A stretch of DNA of 64,000 nt from Acinetobacter nectaris CIP 110549 (GCF_000488215.1 NZ_KI530723.1:62001-126000); one strand, 5' to 3'. Numbered from the stretch's first letter, positions 28,603 through 43,300 are shown. Made by a program: numbers and translations. The notes: generated from the sequence alone by a model not told the origin.

Positions 28603-28622
28603 GCACTTGCCTCTACATTATT

Positions 28623-29852
28623 TTATCCTTGAGATCGAATAATTTCGCCTTGTTGCGCAACTTTCTTTTTCCATTGCTCAGCACGACGTGTTCGATCGGC
28701 GACTTGTCCAACGAGTTGTCCACATGCAGCATCAATATCATCACCACGTGTCTGACGAATTGTACAAACAAAACCGGCATCTGATAAAGCTTTTTGAAAT
28801 GCAATAATACGGTTTCTACTAGAACGACCGTAAGGCGCATGTGGAAATGGGTTAAATGGAATTAAATTAATTTTACTTGGTAAATCTTTCAATAGCTTAA
28901 TAAGCTGCTGTGAATGTTCAGCTTGATCATTTACACCATCTAACATGACATACTCAATCGTGACATGTTTACGTGCACTTTCATTACCATCTTTACGAAT
29001 ATAACGCTGAGCTGCTGCAATAAGTTGTTCTAATGGATACTTTTTATTGATTGGTACAAGTTCGTTACGAAGTGCATCATTTGGCGCATGTAATGAGATA
29101 GCAAGTGCTACATCTAGTTCTTCAGACAACTTATCCATCATAGGTACAACACCCGATGTAGATAAAGTCACACGGCGTTTAGACATACCATAAGCAAAGT
29201 CATCCAACATTAAAGACATTGCTTTAACTACAGGTTTAAAATTAAGTAATGGTTCACCCATTCCCATCATGACTACATTGGTTACAGAACGAGTTCTTTC
29301 TGCAATCTCAACATCTTCCATATAGGATTGGTTAGCTACCCACAATTGACCAATAATTTCATCTGACGTTAAATCACGCTGAAAGCCTTGTTTACCTGTA
29401 GAACAAAAAGAGCAATCTAACGCACAACCGACTTGAGATGAAATACAAAGTGTCTTACGTGCACCTGTCTTATCATCTGCGGGAATAAGTACAGTTTCAA
29501 CCAATGACCCTGCGCCATCACCAACACGAAAGACCCATTTACGTGTGCCATCTTTAGAATAATTACGATGCACAACTTCAGGGGCTTTAATTTCACTAAT
29601 ACGTTCTAATTTTTCACGCAACTTCGCTGAGATATTTGTCATCTCGGCAAAGTCTGTTACAAAATATTGGTGAATCCACTTCATCACCTGCCCAGCACGA
29701 AATTTTTTCTCGCCAAGCCCTTCAAAAAACACCTCTAATTCTGCCCGCGACATGCCCATTAAATTTGCTTTGGGTGTTGTATTCTCAGGCTGAGCTGTGG
29801 CGTTATGGTGTTCACCTGTGACAGACGATGAACTAACTGCTTCATGAGCCAT
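28623..29852 (-). CDS. rlmN: Dual-specificity 23S rRNA/tRNA adenine-C2 methyltransferase
   Basis: A 409-residue radical SAM enzyme that methylates A2503 of 23S rRNA and A37 of some tRNAs. The cluster motif C-A-L-D-C-S-F-C (CX3CX2C) lies around residues 150-157. The C-terminal [11 protein letters not shown] holds the second catalytic cysteine. The N-terminal about 30 residues form an extra Ser/Thr/Asn-rich extension before M-G-M-S-R-A-E-L. Its order with ndk upstream and pilF downstream is conserved. Confidence 0.97.
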   Translation of the reverse strand: MAHEAVSSSSVTGEHHNATAQPENTTPKANLMGMSRAELEVFFEGLGEKKFRAGQVMKWIHQYFVTDFAEMTNISAKLREKLERISEIKAPEVVHRNYSKDGTRKWVFRVGDGAGSLVETVLIPADDKTGARKTLCISSQVGCALDCSFCSTGKQGFQRDLTSDEIIGQLWVANQSYMEDVEIAERTRSVTNVVMMGMGEPLLNFKPVVKAMSLMLDDFAYGMSKRRVTLSTSGVVPMMDKLSEELDVALAISLHAPNDALRNELVPINKKYPLEQLIAAAQRYIRKDGNESARKHVTIEYVMLDGVNDQAEHSQQLIKLLKDLPSKINLIPFNPFPHAPYGRSSRNRIIAFQKALSDAGFVCTIRQTRGDDIDAACGQLVGQVADRTRRAEQWKKKVAQQGEIIRSQG

Positions 29853-29920
29853 GTGTATTACCTAATAATGTCGAAAGAAGAAAAATAGAGGCTGCTTTTC
29901 AAATAAAAATGTAAAGCATA

Positions 29921-29956
29921 AAAAACCAGATAAGCATTATAACACTTATCTGGTTT
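29921..29956 (-). terminator. Terminator of ndk
   Basis: Twelve-bp perfect stem (29923-29934 with 29945-29956), ten-base loop, T-run on the minus strand. It sits 16 bases after the ndk stop and insulates ndk from rlmN. Confidence 0.88.
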
Positions 29957-29971
29957 GAAGTGGCCGACGAA

Positions 29972-30403
29972 TTAACGTGTACGTGGGCAAACTTCTGTTT
30001 GTGCGAAGAAGTAAGAAACTTCACGCGCAGCAGATTCTACAGAGTCAGAACCGTGAGCAGCATTTTCATCGATGCTTACAGCGAAGTCTGCACGGATTGT
30101 ACCAGGAGCTGCTTCTTTAGGGTTTGTTGCACCTAGAATATCACGGTGAGCCAATACAGCATTTTCACCTTCAAGAACAGATACAACAACAGGACCTGAA
30201 GTCATAAATGCAACTAAATCAGCAAAGAAACCACGTTCTTTGTGTTCAGCATAAAAGCCTTCAGCTTCAGCTTTAGACAAATGCTTCATTTTAGTTGCAA
30301 CAACTTTAAGACCAGATTTTTCGAAGCGAGCAAAAATATCACCAATGTGGTTTTTTGCAACAGCATCAGGTTTTACAATCGATAATGTACGTTCAATCGC
30401 CAT
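29972..30403 (-). CDS. ndk: Nucleoside diphosphate kinase
   Basis: A 143-residue enzyme that balances NTP and dNTP pools by phosphate transfer through a histidine. The active-site loop N-A-A-H-G-S-D and the N-terminal [11 protein letters not shown] are both complete. The ATG at 30403 has AAGGAG six bases upstream; the frame extends to 30421 without a better start. Its own terminator follows. Confidence 0.98.
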   Translation of the reverse strand: MAIERTLSIVKPDAVAKNHIGDIFARFEKSGLKVVATKMKHLSKAEAEGFYAEHKERGFFADLVAFMTSGPVVVSVLEGENAVLAHRDILGATNPKEAAPGTIRADFAVSIDENAAHGSDSVESAAREVSYFFAQTEVCPRTR

Positions 30404-30507
30404 GATTGGCTCCTTAAACAAGAGTGAGAAAAATTTTCCGCATTATAGCGGTGTAAGCCGAAATAATCAGCTTTGAATCTATAAAAGTCTAGTTTTTTAT
30501 GTGTTTT

Positions 30508-30708
30508 TTAGTCTGCTTCATCAATCCAAGCCATTTGAATTGCTTCAAGCAACCCTTCTGTCGACTTATTTGGATCATCACCAAACTCAGGTAAGGCACA
30601 AATCCATGCATGCAGATCGGTAAATCGTACCCATTGTGGGTCGACATCTGGATGTGCTTCTGAAAGCTCAATCGCAATATCAATGGTATCTGTCCAACGT
30701 AAAGCCAT
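30508..30708 (-). CDS. iscX: Fe-S cluster assembly protein IscX
   Basis: A 66-residue acidic protein closely matching the IscX/YfhJ family: L-R-W-T-D-T near the N-terminus, then D-P-Q-W-V-R-F-T-D-L-H-A-W-I-C, and the C-terminal A-W-I-D-E-A-D. IscX binds IscS and modulates cluster assembly. Here it stands apart from an isc operon, 104 bases upstream of ndk on the same strand. Confidence 0.95.
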   Translation of the reverse strand: MALRWTDTIDIAIELSEAHPDVDPQWVRFTDLHAWICALPEFGDDPNKSTEGLLEAIQMAWIDEAD

Positions 30709-30787
30709 ACCTATTCCTTATATTTGTGCCACACATTAGACAGTACTTTAACAAAAAAATAAGGGAAATTTATTACTGTATATCTTT

Positions 30788-31339
30788 CTATAACAAAATA
30801 TTAAAATAAAATGAAAGATTAATGACCAATGCTGCCATTGTTGCTCCTAAAATTGCACCAACAAGCACATCACTTGGATAATGTAAGCCCAATACCATAC
30901 GGGAAAGTGCAACGCACAATGTAAATGGAATCATAATCACCAATAAAACTGGCTGAATATAACCAAGTACGATTGTAGATAAAACCGCATGTAAAGTATG
31001 ACCCGATGGAAAACTAAAATGATCGAGCGGGCGTTCTCCAAGTACAATCACTTGATGCACTTGATAAGGTCTTGGTCGCGTTGTTTTATGCTTGAGTAGT
31101 TTATAAAGCAAAGTTGCGCAACTACTCGCAATCATTAAATAAATAATTTGTCGGTAATAACTATTTTTATGCATGAGCCATGTGGTCAACATCATGGCAT
31201 ACCAAAATGTGCCATCTCCTAAACGGCTGACAACTTTAAAAAAACGTGCAACAAGCTTTACCTTTGAAAATCGATTTAAGTAAATGCAACCTTTTAAATC
31301 GAGGGCGAGCATTCTTATTTTTAACTCTTGTAGCATCAT
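30788..31339 (-). CDS. PAP2-family phosphatase
   Basis: A membrane phosphatase of about 183 residues. The three signature motifs are K-H-K-T-T-R-P-R-P, F-P-S-G-H-T and S-R-M-V-L-G-L-H-Y-P-S-D-V, separated by several hydrophobic helices. Likely substrates are lipid phosphates such as undecaprenyl pyrophosphate or phosphatidylglycerophosphate; the sequence does not decide. Chosen start: ATG at 31339 with GAAGGGG six bases upstream (a second ATG follows at once; GTG at 31354 overlaps the ribosome site). A monocistronic unit. Confidence 0.9.
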   Translation of the reverse strand: MMLQELKIRMLALDLKGCIYLNRFSKVKLVARFFKVVSRLGDGTFWYAMMLTTWLMHKNSYYRQIIYLMIASSCATLLYKLLKHKTTRPRPYQVHQVIVLGERPLDHFSFPSGHTLHAVLSTIVLGYIQPVLLVIMIPFTLCVALSRMVLGLHYPSDVLVGAILGATMAALVINLSFYFNILL

Positions 31340-31462
31340 CTTATGCCCCTTCACTTTTCTTACTCTTTGGCCGCAAGCTCATAGTAAGACGAATTGTTTT
31401 TTTTCAGACACTTTTTCTAAACGTATATTATAATTAAAGCATGACACCACTATGAATACCAT

Positions 31463-31493
31463 AAAAAAAGCCCCACGGTCAAAGTGAGGCTTT
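31463..31493 (-). terminator. Terminator of ilvIHC
   Basis: Ten-bp stem (one G-T pair on the minus-strand RNA) around a seven-base loop, followed on the minus strand by seven T. It lies 17 bases after the ilvC stop. Confidence 0.87.
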
Positions 31494-31509
31494 ATATTAA
31501 AAAGATAAA

Positions 31510-32529
<1,020 letters not shown>

Positions 32530-32559
32530 TTATCTCCAGTAAAAATCTTTTTAATTTAA

Positions 32560-33051
32560 TTAAACACTTAAAACTTTTTCGCCACGTGCAATTCCAGATA
32601 CTCCAGAACGCACGACTTCTAAAATTGTATTTTCTGCCAAAGCATCCATGAAGCCATCGAGCTTTTCGGCTGTACCTGCAATTTGCACGGTATATGTTGT
32701 GGGTGTGACATCAATAATGCTTGCACGAAAGATGTCTGCTGTACGCTTAATCTCATCACGCACAGCACCTGATGCTTTTACTTTAATAAGCATAAGCTCA
32801 CGTTCGATATGTGCACTCTCGCTTAATGCCACAACCTTCACAACTTCAATCAGTTTATTCAACTGCTTTGTAATTTGTTCAATCTTATGATCATCGCCAT
32901 ACGTTGTAAGTGTAAGACGCGATAATGTTTCATCTTCTGTAGGTGCAACATTTAAAGTTTCAATGTTGTAGCCACGTTGGCTAAATAAACCCACTAGGCG
33001 AGAAAGCGCACCTGATTCATTTTCCATTAATACCGAAATGATGTGTCTCAT
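32560..33051 (-). CDS. ilvH: Acetolactate synthase small regulatory subunit
   Basis: A 163-residue ACT-domain subunit that gives acetolactate synthase its activity and valine feedback sensitivity. The N-terminal [16 protein letters not shown] and [10 protein letters not shown] are diagnostic. The ATG at 33051 overlaps the ilvI stop by four bases (ATGA type), so translation is coupled. The open frame runs a little further up, inside ilvI, and that part was excluded. Confidence 0.97.
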   Translation of the reverse strand: MRHIISVLMENESGALSRLVGLFSQRGYNIETLNVAPTEDETLSRLTLTTYGDDHKIEQITKQLNKLIEVVKVVALSESAHIERELMLIKVKASGAVRDEIKRTADIFRASIIDVTPTTYTVQIAGTAEKLDGFMDALAENTILEVVRSGVSGIARGEKVLSV

Positions 33052-34775
33052 GACGTACGCTCTCCTTTTGCCAACCACATGTCTTTCATCGCTTGGCCCG
33101 GAATCTGCATTGGATATACATGTTCTGAATGCTCTACCATGACATTAATGAATACACATTTATCATTAATAGCCATTGCTTCTGCTAGCTTTTCTTCAAG
33201 CTCATCCGCATGATTAATCGTAATCGCAACATGACCATATGCTTCCATCAACTTTGTAAAGTCAGGCAAAGACTCAACATATGATTGAGAGTGACGACCC
33301 TCATAGTTCATATCTTGCCACTGACGCACCATGCCCAATGAACCATTATTCAAGCACAATATTTTTACATTGAGGTCATACTGCTTACATGTAGACAATT
33401 CTTGAATACACATCTGAATAGAACCATCGCCTGTTACACAAACTACTTGTTGGTCTGGATGTGCAAGCTTTGCACCCATTGCATAAGGTAAGCCTACGCC
33501 CATGGTACCTAAACCACCTGAGTTTACCCACTGACGTGGACGCTTATACTTATAGTACATTGCGCTAAACATTTGGTGCTGACCAACATCAGATGTAATA
33601 ATGGCATCACCATTGGTTACTTTATATAATGCTTCAATCGCTTGTTGTGGCTTAATGAGATTATTCGCCGCAGGCGCATATTGCAGCCCGTGATAAGTAC
33701 GCCACTCATCAATTTGTTTCCACCAACCTGAAATTGTTTCTTCATTTGGTTTCGACACATCTAATTGCTTCAACTGAGCCAACATTTCCTGCAATACAGG
33801 CTCTACAGCACCTACAATTGGAATATGTGCCAAAATCGTTTTGGAAATTGATGCTGGGTCAATATCAATATGAATAATCTTCGCATTTGGACAGAATCTT
33901 GCAGGACTATTGGTCACACGGTCATCAAAACGTGCACCAATTGCAAAAATTACATCCGCATTATGCATTGCCATATTGGCTTCATATGTCCCATGCATTC
34001 CTAACATGCCTAGGAACTGCGCATCTGTCCCATCAAAACCACCAAGTCCCATCAACGTACTGGTTACTGGGTAGTTTAAAAGGTGTGCAATTTCAGTAAG
34101 TAGCTCAGAACCATTACCTTGAACCAAACCACCGCCTGTATAAATTACAGGGCGCTTTGCTGTAATAAGCTCATCTACAGCCTTACGAATTTGACCAGCA
34201 TGACCACGACTTGGTGGTTGATAAGAGCGCATTTTCACTTTATCAGGGTATTCGTAAGCGAACTTATCTACAGGGTTCGTTGCATCTTTTGGAATATCAA
34301 TAACAACAGGGCCCGGGCGTCCACTTGAAGCAATATAAAAAGCTTTCTTAATAATTTCAGGTATTTCACTTGCATGACGTACTTGAAAGCTATGCTTCAC
34401 AATTGGTCTAGACACACCCACCATATCTGTTTCTTGGAAGGCATCTTCACCAATAAGGTGCGATGCAACCTGACCAGATAGAACAACCATTGGAATCGAA
34501 TCCATATATGCAGTTGCAATTGGTGTAACAGTATTCGTTGCGCCTGGTCCAGATGTCACAAGTACAACACCTGTTTTACCCGTCACTCGAGCGTATGCAT
34601 CGGCCATATGCCCTGCTGCTTGCTCATGACGAACCAAGTAATGCTGAATTTTGTCTTGTCTAAAAAGTGCATCATAGATATGCAGTACGGCACCGCCAGG
34701 GTAACCAAAAACCTGCTCAACACCCTCGTCCGCAAGTGCACGAACGAGCATTTCACCACCAGAAAGAAGTTCCAA
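33048..34775 (-). CDS. ilvI: Acetolactate synthase large catalytic subunit, TTG start
   Basis: A 575-residue ThDP enzyme for the first common step of branched-chain amino acid synthesis. V-F-G-Y-P-G-G-A and [14 protein letters not shown] lie near the N-terminus. The ThDP motif begins G-D-G-S-I-Q-M and ends at L-N-N-G-S-L-G-M. The start is TTG at 34775, preceded by AGGGTG at seven bases. The next ATG would remove eight residues. It heads the operon; the long leader (34776-35265) has a possible short open frame. Confidence 0.97.
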   Translation of the reverse strand: MELLSGGEMLVRALADEGVEQVFGYPGGAVLHIYDALFRQDKIQHYLVRHEQAAGHMADAYARVTGKTGVVLVTSGPGATNTVTPIATAYMDSIPMVVLSGQVASHLIGEDAFQETDMVGVSRPIVKHSFQVRHASEIPEIIKKAFYIASSGRPGPVVIDIPKDATNPVDKFAYEYPDKVKMRSYQPPSRGHAGQIRKAVDELITAKRPVIYTGGGLVQGNGSELLTEIAHLLNYPVTSTLMGLGGFDGTDAQFLGMLGMHGTYEANMAMHNADVIFAIGARFDDRVTNSPARFCPNAKIIHIDIDPASISKTILAHIPIVGAVEPVLQEMLAQLKQLDVSKPNEETISGWWKQIDEWRTYHGLQYAPAANNLIKPQQAIEALYKVTNGDAIITSDVGQHQMFSAMYYKYKRPRQWVNSGGLGTMGVGLPYAMGAKLAHPDQQVVCVTGDGSIQMCIQELSTCKQYDLNVKILCLNNGSLGMVRQWQDMNYEGRHSQSYVESLPDFTKLMEAYGHVAITINHADELEEKLAEAMAINDKCVFINVMVEHSEHVYPMQIPGQAMKDMWLAKGERTS

Positions 34776-35265
34776 CGTGATTCACCCTATTGTTTTTCGC
34801 ACCATATGGGAGACATATAGTACTTTTAATTTTTACAGTTGCTCTGCTTCTTTATAGCACAGCTTTAACGATTAATCTTGCAATAGGAAAAAAGAAGATT
34901 CAATGTGCTTTTTTACACACAAAACCTGACAAAACATGCTGGGATAAACATCGTTTTTTCTAAACATAACAACTCGGCTAGAGCGCATGCCCATTGCTGC
35001 CATTTTAAATTTGAAGGGTGGTCAAATAAAATGGATATACTAAGCATTCTTGTTTTTTCGGCATAAAAAGTCAAGGCTTCTGCTCTTTTTTCGTAATTCT
35101 TATCTAAGAATCTGCAATATGGAGAAAAAGGCGTCTATTCAGCTATAGTTTCAAAAAAAAATTACGACTTTTTACTTAAAATAGAAATATAAAAGAAATT
35201 TTTTCCCATTGTCATACATTCTATTTATATTAATATTAAAATTTCATCAACAAATGGCGTAAAAA
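34776..35265. other. 490-base intergenic region upstream of ilvI and of the DUF4124 gene
   Basis: Divergent regulatory region. On the minus strand it should hold the ilvI promoter and leader. A 43-codon open frame (35003-34872) starts M-A-A-M-G-M-R-S-S-R and lacks runs of Leu/Val/Ile. No strong terminator-type hairpin was found between it and ilvI; the best is an imperfect 8-bp stem near 34841-34863. On the plus strand a promoter for the DUF4124 gene is seen at 35209-35236. The right half is very AT-rich. Confidence 0.5.
35209..35236 (+). promoter_or_regulatory. Predicted sigma-70 promoter of the DUF4124 gene
   Basis: TTGTCA at 35209-35214 and TAATAT at 35231-35236 are separated by 16 bases, within AT-rich DNA and 29 bases before the start codon. 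Prediction from consensus only. Confidence 0.45.
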
Positions 35266-35598
35266 ATGTTACTAGCTCTCAAAAAAATATCTTTATTGGT
35301 ATTAATACCATTATCTATTTCATCTATTGCATATGCTCAAGATTTTTATAAATGGACAGATTCAACTGGTTCAACCCACTATACAACCACACCACCACCA
35401 AAACAAAAAGGTATTGCAGCACATGGTTTAGTGAAAACATACAATAGTCCACTCAATGGCAATGGTGCAACAGGAAGTACAACTAGTAGTAATGAATCAA
35501 ATTTTCCTCAGTCACCTAGTAACAGCAATGTTATGCCAATGACTCAACCTATTCCACAAAATGATGAACCACAATACGTTCCAGACCCACAAAAGTAA
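35266..35598 (+). CDS. DUF4124-domain secreted protein
   Basis: A 110-residue protein with a signal peptide (about residues 1-24, ending A-Y-A) and a short DUF4124 domain: F-Y-K-W-T-D-S-T-G-S-T-H-Y-T-T. It is followed by a low-complexity tail rich in Ser, Asn, Pro and Gln. DUF4124 proteins are periplasmic or envelope-associated and have no established function. It lies just upstream of leuS on the same strand. Confidence 0.85.
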   Translation: MLLALKKISLLVLIPLSISSIAYAQDFYKWTDSTGSTHYTTTPPPKQKGIAAHGLVKTYNSPLNGNGATGSTTSSNESNFPQSPSNSNVMPMTQPIPQNDEPQYVPDPQK

Positions 35599-35723
35599 GA
35601 CATTTTTAACCCCTATCTAAATAAGATGGGCAAACAATATAGAATTTATATTGCAAAATTCACTTTTATAGTGTTTTTGCGATATGCTGTATCAACTTTT
35701 AACTCTAATCCGTCATCGATTAA

Positions 35724-38357
<2,634 letters not shown>

Positions 38358-38372
38358 GGAAGAGGAAAAAGC

Positions 38373-38882
38373 ATGCACTTAGTCCAACGTCTCTCAGCAG
38401 TTATTTTAACTTTAGGTCTAAGTGTAAGCTTAGTGGGATGTGGCTTTCATCTTGTTGGCCACGGCCCCAATGCAACACCACTCGTATATCAGCATATGAA
38501 ACTTGATTTACCATCCAATACAGCCAACTTAGGTGAAAAACTTAAAGTTTATCTGATTGGTAATGGTGCAACGTTTGACCAAGACCCAAATGCATACACA
38601 CTACATGTGCTCGACTATCAATATCGTCGTCAAAAACTTAGTGGTCGTATAGCTGAAGTGATTTTACATTTAGATGTTACATTCCAAATTGAAGACCGCA
38701 ACGGTTCTCCAATTACAGAACCTCGTACCATTTCAAGTGTAAAAAGCTATCAATACAATGTTGCAACCGTAAACGTCGATGATAACGAAGAATCTTATTT
38801 AAACGATATGCTTGTTGATGATGTTGCACAGCAAATGGCTCGTCAGATTTCAACAAATCGTTTACCAACCCTTTCAAAATAA
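38373..38882 (+). CDS. lptE: LPS-assembly lipoprotein LptE
   Basis: A 169-residue outer membrane lipoprotein. The signal peptide ends in L-V-G-C (lipidated Cys23), followed by the family start G-F-H-L-V-G. LptE plugs the LptD barrel that places LPS/LOS on the cell surface. AGGAAGAGG lies before the ATG. It sits between leuS and holA, the usual position. Confidence 0.95.
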   Translation: MHLVQRLSAVILTLGLSVSLVGCGFHLVGHGPNATPLVYQHMKLDLPSNTANLGEKLKVYLIGNGATFDQDPNAYTLHVLDYQYRRQKLSGRIAEVILHLDVTFQIEDRNGSPITEPRTISSVKSYQYNVATVNVDDNEESYLNDMLVDDVAQQMARQISTNRLPTLSK

Positions 38883-38895
38883 CTAATTATTTTGT

Positions 38896-39882
38896 ATGAA
38901 AATTGACTACATCCAAGCACTAAAACGCACACAAAATGCCTCAGGTGCTTGGCTTATGCATGGCCAAGAACCATTACTTGAACAAAATTTATTAGATCAA
39001 TTTCGCAAAGAATGGTCATCTAAAGATATAGAACGACAACGTTACGACATTCAAAGTGTGAGTGACTGGAAGAATGTCTTTAATGCATTAAATAGTCTTT
39101 CTCTTTTTTCGCAACAGCTTGCAATAGAAGCACATGGCAATATTAAGCCTGATGCAAGCGGTCTTAAAATGCTTAAGGCATTTCTTCAGCATAATGAGCA
39201 AAACCTGCTTGTTATTGTTATGCCAAAGCAAGATGGACAGAGCCTAAAAAGTAGTTTTATACAGACTGTCGAAGCCAATGGGACACTCGTTACTCTAAAT
39301 GCACCCTACCCCAAAGACAGACAACAAATCTTAGAAGTTGAAGCAAAAAAACTCTCTATTCAGTTAGAAAATGATGCTTGGACATGGTTACTTGAACACC
39401 ATGAACACAACTTGCTGGCTGCAAAGAATAGTCTCATTCGTGTAAATGATACTTTTCCTGATATAAAACATATTGGAATTAAAGAACTACAAAGTTGCCT
39501 ACAAGACCAATCTCGCTATTCAACCTATGACTTAAGTGATAGTTTACTTACAGGAAATTTTGAGCAATCGATTAAAATTTATCAATATTTGATTGCAACA
39601 GGTGAGCCAATGACGTTCATACTGTGGGTTATTAGCAAAGAAATGCGCTTGCTTATGCAACTCTTTGAACAGCCTCAAAATGGATTACAACTTGGTATAT
39701 GGAAAACCAAATTACACCTATACCAAAATGCGTTACGTCGCTTTCAGCCACAACAATTCCTCACATGGCCTCACCTATTACTAGAAATTGACCTTGCGAT
39801 TAAAGGTAACTCACAACAAAAACCAGAGCTGCTGATATTGCAAGCAATTGGTCAATTATGTGGTAAAGTACTCTTTAAATAA
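38896..39882 (+). CDS. holA: DNA polymerase III delta subunit
   Basis: A 328-residue clamp-loader subunit that opens the beta sliding clamp. It has the N-terminal Rossmann-like domain with W-L-M-H-G-Q-E-P-L-L-E, the central helical region including L-L-A-A-K-N-S-L, and the C-terminal collar domain. It starts 13 bases after lptE. Assignment rests on these segments and on the leuS-lptE-holA order. Confidence 0.95.
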   Translation: MKIDYIQALKRTQNASGAWLMHGQEPLLEQNLLDQFRKEWSSKDIERQRYDIQSVSDWKNVFNALNSLSLFSQQLAIEAHGNIKPDASGLKMLKAFLQHNEQNLLVIVMPKQDGQSLKSSFIQTVEANGTLVTLNAPYPKDRQQILEVEAKKLSIQLENDAWTWLLEHHEHNLLAAKNSLIRVNDTFPDIKHIGIKELQSCLQDQSRYSTYDLSDSLLTGNFEQSIKIYQYLIATGEPMTFILWVISKEMRLLMQLFEQPQNGLQLGIWKTKLHLYQNALRRFQPQQFLTWPHLLLEIDLAIKGNSQQKPELLILQAIGQLCGKVLFK

Positions 39883-39995
39883 ATTCGTATTGGTCAAAAG
39901 CTCGCTTAAAACTGTTTTAGACTAATAAATATGATAGCACAGCACTGTCATATTACTTTTACAAGCCCTTTCAGATACAGCTACGTAGCTTCTAT

Positions 39996-41291
39996 ATGTT
40001 AAAAAAAATTAAATCCCTTAAATTATTAGTTGTACTTTTTATTATTCTTGTCATTAGCTTTTTTATTTGGCAATCCTCTAAGCCAAAAGCTGAACAACCT
40101 CAGTATATTACAGAAGCTGTGACTAAAGGCGACTTAGAAAGTACAGTACTTGCCACAGGAACATTAAGTGCAAGTAAAATGCTCAGTGTAGGTGCTCAGG
40201 TATCTGGCCAAGTTAAACATATGTATGTTCATCTCGGTGACCAAGTAAAAACAGGTCAAGTCATTGCTAAAATTGACTCAGAAACCCAAGAAAATACTTT
40301 ACAAAATACAGCAGCGAACATTCGTAGCCTACAAGCACAGCATTTACAGCAAGATGCGAAATTGCATGAAGCAACACTCGAATACAACCGACAAAAAGCA
40401 ATGCTTGCACAAAATGCGACACCACGTGCTAGCTTCGAAGCTGCTGAAGCAAATTATAAAACAGCATCTGCACAAATTAAGGTACTTGATGCTCAAATTG
40501 AACAAGCGCGCTTATCCGAATCAACAGCCAGAACCAACGTTGGTTATACACGCATTATTGCGCCTATCGATGGAACAGTTGTTGCTATTGTGACCGATGA
40601 AGGCCAAACAGTAAACTCAAACCAAACAACACCAACCATTGTAAAACTTGCACAGCTTGGACAAATGACTGTAAAAGCACAGGTCAGCGAAGCTGATGTG
40701 ATGAAAATTGCAAAAGGTCAACAGGTCTATTTTACAACTCTTGGCGATGACCAAAAGCGTTACGCTACATTACGTCAAATTGAACCTGCCCCAGACTCAA
40801 TTGCAAGTGATTCTAGCTCGACCAACAGCGCGGTTTACTACAATGCGCTATTTGATGTTCCCAACCTCGATGGCAAGTTACGTATTAATATGACTGCACA
40901 AGTTTATATTGTACTTAACTCAGTAAAAGATGCTGTTTTAGTACCATCTTCTGCATTAAGTAGTTCTAAAATTGTGCTTTCATCAAATGGTATGGCATCA
41001 GCAAATCAGCAAAACACATCACCTCAAGCACGTAAGTTAAACCTGACCAATGAGCAAAAAGAACTCATCAAAGACGGCAAAGCAAGTCTAAACTGTGTAC
41101 GTATTTATGATGGTGGAGATGTTTACCCTCAACAAGTCCTTGTTGGCATTAATAACCGCGTTAATGCTCAGGTCTTGGCTGGATTAAAAGAAGGTCAACA
41201 AGTTGTTATTGCAGACAGCAATGATGCCTCTGCTGCTGATGCTAAATCAAATAATAGCCGTAAACGTAATGGCCCACCAATGGGAATGTAA
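39996..41291 (+). CDS. macA: Macrolide efflux periplasmic adaptor MacA
   Basis: A 431-residue membrane-fusion protein. An N-terminal anchor helix (about 9-26) is followed by barrel-sandwich halves (V-G-A-Q-V-S-G-Q-V...V-G-Y-T-R-I-I-A-P-I-D-G-T-V), an alpha-helical hairpin between them (about 95-165), a beta-barrel domain and a membrane-proximal domain. It has a Ser/Asn/Arg-rich tail. It bridges MacB and an outer membrane channel. It stops two bases before macB. Confidence 0.94.
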   Translation: MLKKIKSLKLLVVLFIILVISFFIWQSSKPKAEQPQYITEAVTKGDLESTVLATGTLSASKMLSVGAQVSGQVKHMYVHLGDQVKTGQVIAKIDSETQENTLQNTAANIRSLQAQHLQQDAKLHEATLEYNRQKAMLAQNATPRASFEAAEANYKTASAQIKVLDAQIEQARLSESTARTNVGYTRIIAPIDGTVVAIVTDEGQTVNSNQTTPTIVKLAQLGQMTVKAQVSEADVMKIAKGQQVYFTTLGDDQKRYATLRQIEPAPDSIASDSSSTNSAVYYNALFDVPNLDGKLRINMTAQVYIVLNSVKDAVLVPSSALSSSKIVLSSNGMASANQQNTSPQARKLNLTNEQKELIKDGKASLNCVRIYDGGDVYPQQVLVGINNRVNAQVLAGLKEGQQVVIADSNDASAADAKSNNSRKRNGPPMGM

Positions 41292-41293
41292 TC

Positions 41294-43297
41294 ATGACAA
41301 AGCAAGTATTGCTTGAGGTCAAAAACCTTGTTCGTGAGTTTCCCGCAGGTGAGTCGACTATTCAAGTTTTAAAAAATATTAACCTAAAAATTCATGAGGG
41401 TGAGTTCATTGCTATTGTGGGTCAATCGGGCTCAGGCAAATCGACTCTCATGAATATTCTTGGCTGTTTAGATCAACCTACCAGTGGTACATATACCGTA
41501 AAGGGTCAAGAAACAGGAAGCTTAGCAGCCGATGATTTAGCACAACTGCGTAGAGAGTATTTTGGCTTTATTTTTCAGCGCTATCAGCTTCTTAATGACC
41601 TAACTGCAAAAGAAAATGTAGAGGTTCCTGCCATTTATGCAGGTGTTGAAACAACTGAAAGACAAGAACGCGCTAAAGACTTATTAACTGAACTAGGCTT
41701 AGAAGAAAAGTTAGGAAATAAACCCAACCAACTCTCTGGCGGACAGCAGCAGCGTGTTTCAATTGCACGCGCACTCATGAATGGTGGCGATGTTATTCTT
41801 GCCGATGAACCAACAGGTGCACTCGACTCTGCCAGTGGCTTAGAAGTTATACGCATTTTACGAGAGTTAAATGTATCAGGTCATACTGTCATTTTAGTCA
41901 CCCATGACATGGAAGTGGCTAAAAATGCGACGCGTATTATTGAGATCAAAGATGGTCAAATTATTAATGACCAAGCCAATACACCATCTCATCAAGACAT
42001 AACAACAACTCAAGTAACCAAACACCCAGAACAAACAACAGCGCTCACCCATAATGAAGATAAAAGCACAAAATCTTCTGCTTTATTTTCAATATTAGAC
42101 CGCTTGAATGAAGCATTCCATATGGCACTCATTGCAATGAATGCTCATCGAATGCGTACATTTCTCACCATGCTTGGCATTATTATTGGTATTGCCTCCG
42201 TGGTAACGGTTGTGGCTCTTGGTAAAGGTTCACAAGAACAGATTTTAAAAGACATTAGTAGTTTGGGTACAAATACCATTACTATTTTCCAAGGTAAAAG
42301 CTTTGGTGACAACTCGAAACTTGCCAATGTAAAAACACTTATTCCAAGTGATGCAAATGCACTTGCAAGTCAGCCTTATGTAAGTGCTGTTAGCCCTGTG
42401 GTAAATACTTCTAAAACATTACGTTTTGAAGAAACTGAGGCTACTGCAAGCATTAACGGTGTCAATGAAGACTTCTTTTTAGTAAAAGGTCTAAAATTTA
42501 CAGAAGGTCAGAGTTTTGATAACGCAAGTGTTCATTCACGCTCGCAAGATGTTGTCATCGACACCAATACACAACAGAAATTTTTTGGTCGCCTAAATAG
42601 TCCGATTGGACAAGTTATTCTTCTAGGCAGCGTACCTGCCCGCATTATTGGCGTTGTTGAGTCTCAAAATACAGCCATGGCATCAAGTGATACATTAAAT
42701 GTCTACATGCCTTATACTACTGTGATGAGCCGTATGCTTGGACAAACCAATGTACGTAATATTATTGTGCTTGTGAATGATAAGTACTCTACAAGTGCCG
42801 CAGACAATGCGATTGTGAACTTACTTTCATTACGTCATGGTGCACAAGATATCTATACCATGAACAGCGATAGTATTCGACAAACTATTGAAAAAACAAC
42901 AAATACAATGACTTTACTGGTCTCTGCAATTGCTGTGATTTCTTTAATTGTTGGTGGGATTGGTGTCATGAACATCATGCTTGTTTCTGTGACAGAACGT
43001 ACCCAAGAAATTGGCGTACGCATGGCTGTAGGTGCACGCCAAAGTGATATTTTGCAACAGTTTTTAATTGAAGCTGTTTTAGTTTGCTTACTTGGTGGTG
43101 TACTTGGTATTTTTCTGTCTATTGGTCTAGGTCAGCTTATTGCACATGTTGCAAACGATGCCTTTACCCTATCTTATTCAACGGTATCTATTGTTGCAGC
43201 CTTCATCTGTTCTACGCTTATTGGTATTGTATTTGGCTTCTTGCCTGCAAAAAATGCAGCCAAACTAGATCCTGTTGCTGCACTTGCAAGAGAGTAA
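41294..43297 (+). CDS. macB: Macrolide export ABC transporter MacB
   Basis: A 667-residue fusion of an N-terminal ATPase and a membrane domain. Walker A is G-Q-S-G-S-G-K-S-T, the signature L-S-G-G-Q-Q-Q-R, and Walker [10 protein letters not shown] Thr/Gln/His-rich linker (about 230-265) leads to one helix near 285-305, a large periplasmic domain and three C-terminal helices. It works with MacA and an outer membrane factor; substrates may be macrolides, peptides or envelope metabolites. It is four bases from the next gene. Confidence 0.95.
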   Translation: MTKQVLLEVKNLVREFPAGESTIQVLKNINLKIHEGEFIAIVGQSGSGKSTLMNILGCLDQPTSGTYTVKGQETGSLAADDLAQLRREYFGFIFQRYQLLNDLTAKENVEVPAIYAGVETTERQERAKDLLTELGLEEKLGNKPNQLSGGQQQRVSIARALMNGGDVILADEPTGALDSASGLEVIRILRELNVSGHTVILVTHDMEVAKNATRIIEIKDGQIINDQANTPSHQDITTTQVTKHPEQTTALTHNEDKSTKSSALFSILDRLNEAFHMALIAMNAHRMRTFLTMLGIIIGIASVVTVVALGKGSQEQILKDISSLGTNTITIFQGKSFGDNSKLANVKTLIPSDANALASQPYVSAVSPVVNTSKTLRFEETEATASINGVNEDFFLVKGLKFTEGQSFDNASVHSRSQDVVIDTNTQQKFFGRLNSPIGQVILLGSVPARIIGVVESQNTAMASSDTLNVYMPYTTVMSRMLGQTNVRNIIVLVNDKYSTSAADNAIVNLLSLRHGAQDIYTMNSDSIRQTIEKTTNTMTLLVSAIAVISLIVGGIGVMNIMLVSVTERTQEIGVRMAVGARQSDILQQFLIEAVLVCLLGGVLGIFLSIGLGQLIAHVANDAFTLSYSTVSIVAAFICSTLIGIVFGFLPAKNAAKLDPVAALARE

Positions 43298-43300
43298 ATA

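Noticed and set aside
28347..28784. Plus-strand open frame of 145 codons opposite pilF and rlmN
   Set aside because: It crosses two real genes antisense and has no domain or ribosome site.
34841..34863. GCTCTGCT/AGCACAGC hairpin in the ilvI leader as an attenuator
   Set aside because: Contains a C-C mismatch, has no following T-run and no competing stem was found.
39940..39975. A CTGTCAT half-site followed by 11-bp-spaced CTTTTAC and CCTTTCA upstream of macA, as a possible Pho box
   Set aside because: Only the first unit fits the PhoB half-site; the next two match poorly and there is no functional reason, so this is likely chance.
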